Source: Desulfarculaceae bacterium JdFR-95 (GTDB lineage Bacteria; Desulfobacterota; Desulfarculia; Desulfarculales; Desulfarculaceae). From it: 5,614 nucleotides of DNA. Below the pieces are notes generated by a model that saw nothing but the letters and a program-made list of their open reading frames with translations, ran no database searches and had not been told where the DNA came from. Position 1 is the first letter of the stretch; each line of letters begins with the position of its first letter. The translations under genes and the position numbers were made by a program. Shown piece after piece: positions 1 to 5,614 of the stretch. The stretch lies in contig MTPE01000099.1 in NCBI GenBank assembly GCA_002011835.1, positions 4,350 to 9,963 on the forward strand, read 5' to 3'.

Positions 1-1361
1 CGCACCTCCACGTAGGCGTAGCCCCGGTCCGCGTACAGCTCGTGCAGGCCGCGCAGGTCTTCCCGCAGCTTGCTACGGTTGAACCAGTCCCCCGCCTTGA
101 GCTTGAGCCGCGCCATGAGCTCCTTCTTGGGCACGATCATCTCGCCGGAGACCCCCACCGAGGCCACCTTGAAGCGCGGTCCCTCCACGATGTCGAAGGT
201 CACCACTAGGCCGCCCGGCTCCCGCTTGATCTCCGGCTCGCCCACCCGCGCGGTGAGGTAGCCGTGGTTGTAGTAGAAGTCGGTGAGTTTCTCCCGGTCC
301 TGCTCCAACTTGGAGCGGTCCAGCACGTTGGCGTCGGTGAGCCAGGTGAACCAGCCCTCCTCCTCGGTGCTCATCTGGTCGCGCAGAGTGCCGTCGCTGA
401 AGGCCTTGTTGCCCCGGAAGCGGATGGCCTTGATGAAGACCTTCTTGCCCTCCACGATCTTGAACTGCACGCCCTTGTCACCCGAGGGCAGGTCTATCAC
501 CCGGCTGGTCACCTTGACGTCGTAGTAGCCCTTGTCGTGGTACATGCGCACGATCTTGGCCACCGCCTCCTTGATGGCCGCGGGCTTGTACACGCTGAAG
601 GGCTTGATGCCGATGCGGTCGCGGATGTCCTGGTCGTCGATGGCCTTGGCCCCGCGGATCTGCACCTCGCGCACCATGGGCTTCTCCTTCACGCTCACGG
701 TGACCACCTTGCCCTCTGGGCTGTCGGTCACCTTGATGCGCACGTCGTCGAAGTAGCCCATCTTCCAGATAGCGCGCAGATCCTCGTCCAGCTTGAGGGG
801 CGAGTAGGGGCTGCCCACCTTGGTCTTCATCACCTGGGTGATGGCCGCATCCTCTATGCGGCGGTTGCCGGTGACCTCGATCTTGGCCACCCGCTCCAGG
901 CCGCTCATGCGCGAGGCCAGCTCCCGAGCCAGACGCTTGCTCATCTCGGGCAGCTCGTCCAGGCCCTCGCCCTCCACGAACACCGACTGGGGACGCATCA
1001 TGCCCAGGGCGTCCAGCACCTTGGCGTCCAGCGACAGGCGCGGCCCCAGCTTGGTCAAGGAGCCGTAGACCGCATAGTCCGCCCCCAAACGCCCGGCCAG
1101 GGTGCGGGCCAGGCTCAGGTCCAGGGGACGGCCCGCCTCACGCAAGACCCGCCGCACCTGCTCCACAGGGATGGTGGTCACGCCCTCGGCGGCCAGGCTC
1201 TGGCTCACCAGCTCCTGCAGCCGCCCCTCCAGGCCCTCCAGGGGCTGGCGGCTGAACACGTCGAAGGGGAACACCACCACCTTCACCGGCTCGGCCGCCC
1301 AGGCCAGCCCCGCGCAGGCCAAGCACATCCCCAAGGCCACCACCAACAGCGCTCGTCTCAT
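1..1361 (-). CDS. bamA: Outer membrane protein assembly factor BamA, N-terminal part (runs off left edge)
   Basis: BamA is the central subunit of the BAM complex, which folds and inserts beta-barrel proteins into the outer membrane. About 453 residues are visible: a signal peptide (two Arg, hydrophobic core, signal peptidase I-like site near residues 20-23), a non-POTRA domain at about 24-155, then POTRA repeats beginning near residues 158 (VAKIEVTGNRRI), 230 (VREVQIRGAKAI), 308 (VFIKAIRFRGNKAF) and 397 (FKVASVGVSG). The fourth repeat is incomplete, and any further POTRA and the barrel lie beyond base 1. The 24-155 domain (VVVFPF near 28-33, GADYAVYGSLTKLG at 93-106) looks like a TolB-N/FlgT-type fold. 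I chose the ATG at 1359-1361 because a GGGGG ribosome-binding stretch lies 4 bases before it and it gives a clean signal peptide. An in-frame ATG at 1374-1376, five codons upstream, is equally possible. The gene follows lolD by 3 or 18 bases, so the two are almost certainly co-transcribed. Confidence 0.93.
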   Translation of the reverse strand, partial: MRRALLVVALGMCLACAGLAWAAEPVKVVVFPFDVFSRQPLEGLEGRLQELVSQSLAAEGVTTIPVEQVRRVLREAGRPLDLSLARTLAGRLGADYAVYGSLTKLGPRLSLDAKVLDALGMMRPQSVFVEGEGLDELPEMSKRLARELASRMSGLERVAKIEVTGNRRIEDAAITQVMKTKVGSPYSPLKLDEDLRAIWKMGYFDDVRIKVTDSPEGKVVTVSVKEKPMVREVQIRGAKAIDDQDIRDRIGIKPFSVYKPAAIKEAVAKIVRMYHDKGYYDVKVTSRVIDLPSGDKGVQFKIVEGKKVFIKAIRFRGNKAFSDGTLRDQMSTEEEGWFTWLTDANVLDRSKLEQDREKLTDFYYNHGYLTARVGEPEIKREPGGLVVTFDIVEGPRFKVASVGVSGEMIVPKKELMARLKLKAGDWFNRSKLREDLRGLHELYADRGYAYVEV

Positions 1362-1379
1362 GCTGCCCCCGCTCATGTC

Positions 1380-2069
<690 letters not shown>

Positions 2070-2082
2070 CGCCCGCCCCTTC

Positions 2083-3312
2083 CTACTGATAGCGCAGGGC
2101 CTCGGCCGGATCCAGACGCGCCGCGGCCTGGGCCGGATATACCGTGGCCAGCAAACTGATCACCACCGCACACACCGCCACCAGCGCCACCAACAGAGGC
2201 TCCACCTCCACCGGCAGGGTGTCCAGGGCGTAGACGTCAGCCGGCAGGCGGATGAACTGGTAGCGTTCCAGAAGGGCACACAGCCCCAAGCCCCCCAGCA
2301 CTCCGGCCACGGTGCCGCACACCCCGATGATCAGCCCCTCCAGCATGAAGATGCGCCGCACGCTGGCCGCAGTGGCGCCCATGGCCTTGAGGATGGCGAT
2401 GTCGCGGGTCTTCTCCATCACCAGCATCACCAGGGAGCTGACGATGCCGAAGGCGGCCACCAAGACGATCAGGATCAGGATCACGAACATGGTGATCTTC
2501 TCCAGCTTGAGGGCCGCGAACAGGCTGTGGTTCAGGCTCATCCAGTCCCGGGCATAATACAACGGCCCCAGGCGCTCCACCAGACGCGCGGCCACCTCCC
2601 CGGCCTGGTAGATGTCGGCCACGGCCAGCTCCACTCCGCTCACCGCCCGTCCCAGGCCCAGGAAGTCCTGGGCCGCCTGCAGGGAAACATAGCACAGGGC
2701 GTTGTCGTACTGGTACATGCCGGAACGGAACACCCCCGCCACCCAGAAGGGCTCGCTCTTGGGCACCCGGCCCACGGGAGTCTCTTCGCCCAGGGGGTTG
2801 ATCAGGTTCACCCGCGCCCCCCGCTGTACCCCCAGGCGCCGGGCCAGGGCGGCCCCCAGGATCACTCCCGGCAGGCCGTCCGGCCCCGGCGAGGTCAGGT
2901 CGCGTACCCGGCCCTGCACCATCATGTCCTGCAGGCCCATCACCTTGAGCCCGGAGGGTATGGCCAGGCCCCGCAGGATGGCGCCGCTGGCCCCGGCCGA
3001 TGAGACCAACATCACCTGGCCGGTGACGAAAGGCGCCGCGGCCACCACCCGGGGGTCGCGCCGGGCCGCGGCCACCACCCGCCCCGGGCGGTCCAGCTCC
3101 TGGCCGGCCTTGAACACCATCACCTGGGGGCTCATGCCCAGGATCTTGCGGGTAAGCTCCTGCTCCGCCCCGTTCATCACGCTGAGCACCACGATGAGCG
3201 TGCACACCCCCAGGGCCACGCCCACCATGGACAGAAGGGTGATCAAAGAGATGAAGGTCTGCTTGCGGCGGGCGCGCAGATACCTGAGCGCCACCATCAC
3301 CTCGAAGGACAT
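2083..3312 (-). CDS. lolC: Lipoprotein-releasing ABC transporter permease, LolC/LolE family
   Basis: This is the inner-membrane permease that takes up mature lipoproteins and, with LolD, releases them to the periplasmic carrier. The 409 residues have the family layout: a cytoplasmic amphipathic start, TM1 at about 20-45 followed by the hallmark VLSVMNG (42-48), a periplasmic MacB-like domain at about 50-270, TM2 at about 273-298, a cytoplasmic loop with EKTRDIAILKAMGA (300-313) that should contact the ATPase, TM3 at about 323-348 and TM4 at about 372-392. The C-terminal DPAEALRYQ is also typical. The ATG at 3310-3312 shares one base with the lysS stop (TGATG), and the ribosome-binding site is weak (GAGG, 3 bases away), so translation is probably coupled to lysS. 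Only one permease gene is present where E. coli has lolC and lolE, so it may form a homodimer like the single permease called LolF elsewhere. The symbol lolC is by family only; lolE or lolF would be equally defensible. Confidence 0.94.
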   Translation of the reverse strand: MSFEVMVALRYLRARRKQTFISLITLLSMVGVALGVCTLIVVLSVMNGAEQELTRKILGMSPQVMVFKAGQELDRPGRVVAAARRDPRVVAAAPFVTGQVMLVSSAGASGAILRGLAIPSGLKVMGLQDMMVQGRVRDLTSPGPDGLPGVILGAALARRLGVQRGARVNLINPLGEETPVGRVPKSEPFWVAGVFRSGMYQYDNALCYVSLQAAQDFLGLGRAVSGVELAVADIYQAGEVAARLVERLGPLYYARDWMSLNHSLFAALKLEKITMFVILILIVLVAAFGIVSSLVMLVMEKTRDIAILKAMGATAASVRRIFMLEGLIIGVCGTVAGVLGGLGLCALLERYQFIRLPADVYALDTLPVEVEPLLVALVAVCAVVISLLATVYPAQAAARLDPAEALRYQ

Positions 3313-4862
3313 CAGCCTCGCTCGGGGCGCAGCAGGGGGAACAGGATCACCTCCCGGATGCTGGGCTGGTCGGTGAGCAGCATGACCAGACGGTCTATGC
3401 CCACCCCCTCCCCCGCGGTGGGCGGCATGCCGTACTCCAGGGCGCGCACGTAGTCCAGGTCCATGAACTGGGCCTCCTCGTCGCCGGCCGCGCGCTGGGC
3501 CTGCTGGGCCTGGAAGCGCTCCAGTTGGTCGTCGGGGTCGTTCAGCTCGCTGAAGCCGTTGCCCACCTCGCGGCCGGCGATGAAGAACTCGAAGCGCTCC
3601 ACCACGTCCGGGTCGTGGTCACAGGTACGCGACAGGGGCGAGATCTCCTTGGGGAAACCCGTGATGAAGGTAGGTTGCCACAGGTGGGGCTCCACTGTCA
3701 CCTCGAATATCTTGTGCAGGGCCTTGCCCAGCCCGTCCCCCGGCCGGTGTACCCCCCCCAGCTCGCGCGAAAGCCCCAACGCCTCCTCGGCGTCGAACAA
3801 GACCTTGGGCGGCACCCCCCCGATCTCCAACAGACTGGTGCGGAAGTCCAGGTTCTGCCAGGGCGGGGTCAGGTCCACCTCCTTGCCCTGATACTCGAAC
3901 TTCAGCCCCCCGGTCACCGCCCGGGCGCACTCGGCGATCAGCTCCTCGGTGAGCACCATCAGGTCCTCGTAGGTGGCATAGGCCTGGTAGAACTCCAGCA
4001 TGGTGAACTCGGGGTTGTGCCGCACGCTGACGCCCTCGTTGCGGAAGTTGCGTCCCAGCTCGTAGACCCGCTCCAGGCCCCCCACCACCAACCGCTTCAG
4101 GTACAGCTCCGGCGCCACCCGCAGATACAGCTTCATGCCCAGGGCGTTGTGATAGGTCTCGAAGGGACGCGCCGTGGCCCCGCCCGGGATGATCTGCATC
4201 ATGGGGGTCTCCACCTCCATGAAGCCGCGGTCGTCCAGAAAGGCGCGGATGGTCTGGATGATCTTGGAGCGGGCGCGGAAGATTTCCCGCACCTGCTGGT
4301 TCATGATCAGGTCCAGATAGCGCTGGCGGTAGCGCCGCTCCACGTCGGTGAGCCCGTGGAACTTCTCCGGCAGGGGGCGGTAGCTCTTGGTGACCAGGGA
4401 GAAGGACTCCACCCGGATGGTCAGCTCCTGGGTGCGGGTGCGGAACAGGGGGCCGGTCACCCCGATGAAGTCGCCCACGTCCATCTTCTTGAAGATGGCG
4501 TACTGCTCCGGGCCCACCACGTCGCGCTGGATGTGGCACTGGATCTGGCCGGTGCGGTCCTGCACCTTGATGAAGGCGGCCTTGCCGAAGGAACGCAGGG
4601 CCATGATGCGCCCGGCGATGGAGAACTTCAGGTCCTGGCGCGCCTCCAGTTGGGCCGCGTCCAGGCGCTCGTAATCGGCCCGGATACGGGCGATCTCGTC
4701 GCGGGGCCGGAAGGTGTTGGGAAACAGGGGCACCCCCATTTCCTTCAGTTCTTGGGCCTTCTTGCGCCGCTGCCGTACCAGGAAGTTCTCTTCCAGGATG
4801 CCCTTTTCCTTTGCCTGCTTTGCCACTTGCTCTGCCACTCCCGGCCACCTTCCCCAGACCAC
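3312..4862 (-). CDS. lysS: Lysine--tRNA ligase, class II
   Basis: The enzyme charges tRNA-Lys with lysine using ATP, in the cytoplasm. The sequence shows an N-terminal OB-fold anticodon-binding domain (core beginning near FSIAGRIM, 80-87) followed by the class II catalytic core. Motif 1 is near FMEVETP (214-220), with the PGGATARPF loop at 226-234. Motif 2 is FRNEG (273-277), followed by HNPEFTMLEFY. QPTF (396-399) leads into the substrate-binding segment. Motif 3 is GVGIDR (486-491). The length of 516 residues is slightly long for bacterial LysS because about 20 residues precede LEENFLVRQRRKKAQEL, where homologues usually begin. The longest start is a GTG at 4860-4862 with CAGGGG upstream. 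A GTG at 4836-4838 has a better ribosome-binding site (AAGGTGG, 6 bases away) and gives 508 residues. No ATG is available near the start. It is the first gene of the lysS-lolC-lolD-bamA unit and overlaps the permease start by one base. Confidence 0.96.
   Translation of the reverse strand: MVWGRWPGVAEQVAKQAKEKGILEENFLVRQRRKKAQELKEMGVPLFPNTFRPRDEIARIRADYERLDAAQLEARQDLKFSIAGRIMALRSFGKAAFIKVQDRTGQIQCHIQRDVVGPEQYAIFKKMDVGDFIGVTGPLFRTRTQELTIRVESFSLVTKSYRPLPEKFHGLTDVERRYRQRYLDLIMNQQVREIFRARSKIIQTIRAFLDDRGFMEVETPMMQIIPGGATARPFETYHNALGMKLYLRVAPELYLKRLVVGGLERVYELGRNFRNEGVSVRHNPEFTMLEFYQAYATYEDLMVLTEELIAECARAVTGGLKFEYQGKEVDLTPPWQNLDFRTSLLEIGGVPPKVLFDAEEALGLSRELGGVHRPGDGLGKALHKIFEVTVEPHLWQPTFITGFPKEISPLSRTCDHDPDVVERFEFFIAGREVGNGFSELNDPDDQLERFQAQQAQRAAGDEEAQFMDLDYVRALEYGMPPTAGEGVGIDRLVMLLTDQPSIREVILFPLLRPERG
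4845..4851 (-). promoter_or_regulatory. Ribosome-binding site supporting an internal GTG start of lysS
   Basis: On the minus strand the sequence reads AAGGTGG, then six bases, then an in-frame GTG (4836-4838). This is closer to a consensus Shine-Dalgarno than the CAGGGG ahead of the longer GTG start at 4862. It favours a protein beginning at codon 9 of the longest reading frame, but the two starts cannot be separated from sequence alone. Confidence 0.45.
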
Positions 4863-4915
4863 CGGCGGCCCCTGTTAAGGAGACATGGGCGTTTTCGCCT
4901 TGAACCAGGCTAAGT

Positions 4916-4944
4916 TACATACTGCCCCCCCGCCCGGTTGTCAA
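4916..4944 (-). promoter_or_regulatory. Probable sigma70 promoter of the lysS-lolC-lolD-bamA operon
   Basis: Read on the minus strand, a perfect -35 hexamer TTGACA (4944-4939) is followed after exactly 17 bases by TATGTA (4921-4916), a weak -10 with its TAT conserved. Transcription would start near 4909, giving a leader of roughly 45-70 nt before lysS, depending on which GTG is used. That leader is too short for a T-box riboswitch. No other promoter-like sequence is evident between here and bamA, although weak internal promoters cannot be excluded. The perfect -35 and the exact spacing support the call; the poor -10 lowers it. Confidence 0.6.
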
Positions 4945-4967
4945 GGGCGCCGGCCGGTTTCCCCACC

Positions 4968-4981
4968 GGGAGGCACCTCCC
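4968..4981. repeat. Short palindrome GGGAGG-CA-CCTCCC
   Basis: Perfect 6-base inverted repeat with a 2-base centre, about 25 bases upstream of the lysS -35 box. It could be an operator half-site pair or chance in GC-rich DNA; no regulator family is recognised. Confidence 0.4.
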
Positions 4982-5026
4982 CTCAAGTGCCCCGCCCTGC
5001 CGCCAAAGACCAACCTGTCCCCCACT

Positions 5027-5040
5027 GGCCGGAACCGGCC
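5027..5040. repeat. Short palindrome GGCCGG-AA-CCGGCC
   Basis: Perfect 6-base inverted repeat with a 2-base centre, roughly midway between the two divergent promoters. It has the same arm-and-gap geometry as the palindrome at 4968-4981 but a different sequence, so one protein binding both is unlikely. Confidence 0.4.
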
Positions 5041-5076
5041 GCAGCGAAAGGCCCACCCCGCTTCGGACGAGAAGCG

Positions 5077-5092
5077 CGCGGTCCCGACCGCG
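5077..5092. repeat. Short palindrome CGCGGTC-CC-GACCGCG
   Basis: Perfect 7-base inverted repeat with a 2-base centre, about 30 bases upstream of the -35 box of the rightward promoter. This is a plausible position for an activator site. The function is unknown. Confidence 0.42.
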
Positions 5093-5121
5093 GCCACCCA
5101 CCGGCGTACGGCAATTTTCCC

Positions 5122-5150
5122 TTGACAACCCTGCTGCCGGCCACCATAAT
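5122..5150 (+). promoter_or_regulatory. Strong sigma70 promoter of the PxxKW gene
   Basis: A perfect -35 TTGACA (5122-5127) is followed after 17 bases by CATAAT (5145-5150), which matches five of six -10 consensus positions. A short AT-rich patch (CAATTTT) lies just upstream. Transcription should start near 5157-5159, leaving a leader of about 90 nt before the ATG at 5250. It is one of the few AT-rich stretches in this GC-rich window and the best promoter match I find here. Confidence 0.82.
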
Positions 5151-5171
5151 TCGCCCCCGGAAAACTTTTGC

Positions 5172-5203
5172 GGGGTCCGGCTGCCTTACATGGGCCGGAC
5201 CCC
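5172..5203 (+). promoter_or_regulatory. GC-rich hairpin in the PxxKW gene leader, possible attenuator
   Basis: GGGGTCCGG (5172-5180) pairs perfectly with CCGGACCCC (5195-5203), and a further C-G pair closes the loop, giving a 10-base-pair stem with a 12-base loop. It is followed by TTGATTTGGTTTTC (5204-5217), which is T-rich but interrupted. The element lies inside the predicted transcript, about 15 nt from its 5' end and 46 bases before the start codon, so it does not cover the ribosome-binding site. It could be a weak attenuator, a stabilising 5' stem-loop, or a protein-binding site. It does not match a riboswitch I recognise. Confidence 0.5.
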
Positions 5204-5249
5204 TTGATTTGGTTTTCTGGTCCAGTACCCGAGGAAAGGACGGATCGCC

Positions 5250-5531
5250 ATGCTGTGCACCACCACCCGCGAAGGCTACGACTGCAACTTCATGACCCCC
5301 CAGGGCTGCTCCTTCAACGGCGGCACCTGCCATCCGGCTGTGGAAGCCTGCCAGGGTTGCGACCGCACCATCACCGTGGGCGAGATGGTCTTCTGCCGTA
5401 GCTACCCCGATCCCGCGGCCAAGTGGCGCTATGGCAACTGCAACTTCGCCACCCACGTCAAGGGCGAGACCCAGGAGAAGCCCAAGCTGAACCCGCTGAA
5501 GGCCTCCAAGCGCGCCAGCCGCGGGCAGTAA
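5250..5531 (+). CDS. PxxKW family cysteine-rich protein, function unknown
   Basis: This small protein of 93 residues has eight Cys (3, 12, 20, 27, 34, 37, 49, 64), including a CQGC pair at 34-37, and the family signature PAAKW at 55-59, followed by GNCNFATHVK (62-71). I recognise the pattern of the PxxKW cysteine-rich family from Desulfobacterota-type genomes. No function is known to me. It has no signal peptide or membrane segment, so it is probably cytoplasmic. The regularly placed Cys, with His28 and His69 available, suggest metal binding (zinc or an iron-sulfur cluster), but this is inference. The last 20 or so residues are Lys/Arg-rich and probably disordered. The ATG at 5250 follows GAGGAAAGGA by 9 bases. 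The gene stands alone between its own strong promoter and a strong terminator, divergent from lysS, so it is likely well expressed as a single-gene transcript. Confidence 0.93.
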   Translation: MLCTTTREGYDCNFMTPQGCSFNGGTCHPAVEACQGCDRTITVGEMVFCRSYPDPAAKWRYGNCNFATHVKGETQEKPKLNPLKASKRASRGQ

Positions 5532-5563
5532 CCCTCCTCCTGCCGCAAGGCAAAAAGGACCGA

Positions 5564-5595
5564 GGAGCCCAAGTTTCGCTTGGGCTCCTTTTTTT
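5564..5595 (+). terminator. Intrinsic terminator after the PxxKW gene
   Basis: GGAGCCCAAG (5564-5573) and CTTGGGCTCC (5579-5588) form a perfect 10-base-pair stem around a 5-base loop TTTCG, followed directly by seven T (5589-5595). It begins 32 bases after the stop codon, a textbook Rho-independent terminator. On the opposite strand an A5 run (5552-5556) would give a U-tract some 8 bases after the stem, so weak bidirectional use is possible. Confidence 0.95.
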
Positions 5596-5614
5596 GGCTC
5601 ATCCGGCAAATGGC

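Larger units (their letters stand above)
4863..5249. other. Divergent intergenic region between lysS and the PxxKW gene
   Basis: This stretch of 387 bases holds the control sequences for both directions: the leftward promoter at 4916-4944, the rightward promoter at 5122-5150, three short palindromes between them (4968-4981, 5027-5040, 5077-5092) and a leader hairpin at 5172-5203. Open frames on both strands cross it, but their products are low-complexity Pro/Gly/Arg-rich sequences of the kind GC-rich noncoding DNA produces, and they run through the promoters. I see no convincing protein or RNA gene here. Confidence 0.7.

Noticed and set aside
1314..1325. Possible lipobox in the BamA signal peptide (two Cys near residues 13 and 16)
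   Set aside because: Neither Cys has the L-[AS]-[GA]-C context. The A-W-A-A sequence that follows fits signal peptidase I, as expected for BamA.
4863..4909. T-box or other riboswitch controlling lysS
   Set aside because: The predicted leader is under 80 nt, with no specifier or antiterminator structure, which is too short for a T-box or lysine riboswitch.
3525..4913. Open plus-strand frame of 462 codons opposite lysS
   Set aside because: Antisense to a full-length LysS with all class II motifs; the product is compositionally biased and unrecognisable.
4910..5128. Minus-strand frame of 72 codons upstream of lysS
   Set aside because: It runs through the predicted lysS promoter, has no convincing ribosome-binding site, and its Gly/Arg-rich product resembles translated noncoding DNA.
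4885..5295. Plus-strand frame of 136 codons with AAGGAG just upstream of its ATG
   Set aside because: The ribosome-binding spacing is only 2 bases, the product is Pro/Arg-rich low complexity, it runs through the rightward promoter, and it overlaps the PxxKW start in another frame.
4983..5609. Minus-strand frame of 208 codons opposite the PxxKW gene
   Set aside because: It crosses the terminator hairpin and is antisense to a recognised family protein. Its Gly/Ala-rich product fits a codon-bias shadow.

Overview
The window is GC-rich bacterial DNA (about two-thirds G+C by eye) from a diderm bacterium. I infer Desulfobacterota (the former Deltaproteobacteria). The grounds are the gene order lysS - lolC/E-type permease - lolD - bamA, which from memory is also found in Geobacter and relatives, and a divergent small PxxKW-family cysteine-rich protein, a family I know mainly from sulfate reducers and related lineages. 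No mobile element, CRISPR array, tRNA or rRNA is visible.

Minus strand, about 4944 down to 1: one transcription unit reading leftward. A sigma70-like promoter (4916-4944) precedes lysS (class II lysyl-tRNA synthetase). The lysS stop overlaps the start of a LolC/E-family lipoprotein-release permease (TGATG). After 13 bases comes lolD (its ATPase), and 3 or 18 bases after that comes bamA, which runs off the left edge. LolD and the permease extract lipoproteins from the inner membrane. BamA inserts beta-barrel proteins into the outer membrane and normally works with lipoprotein partners that depend on Lol. The unit therefore joins one housekeeping translation enzyme to two outer-membrane biogenesis machines. 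The visible BamA carries an extra domain of about 130 residues between the signal peptide and the first POTRA repeat.

Intergenic region 4863-5249: two divergent promoters about 180 bases apart, three short palindromes between them, and a GC-rich hairpin in the leader of the plus-strand gene. I see no convincing gene there.

Plus strand, 5122-5595: a compact single-gene unit with a near-consensus promoter (TTGACA-N17-CATAAT), a leader of about 90 nt, a 93-residue eight-cysteine protein of the PxxKW family (function unknown) and a strong intrinsic terminator. This protein of unknown function is the least explained item in the window. The rest is well-understood conserved biology, and I do not see a clearly new multi-gene system.
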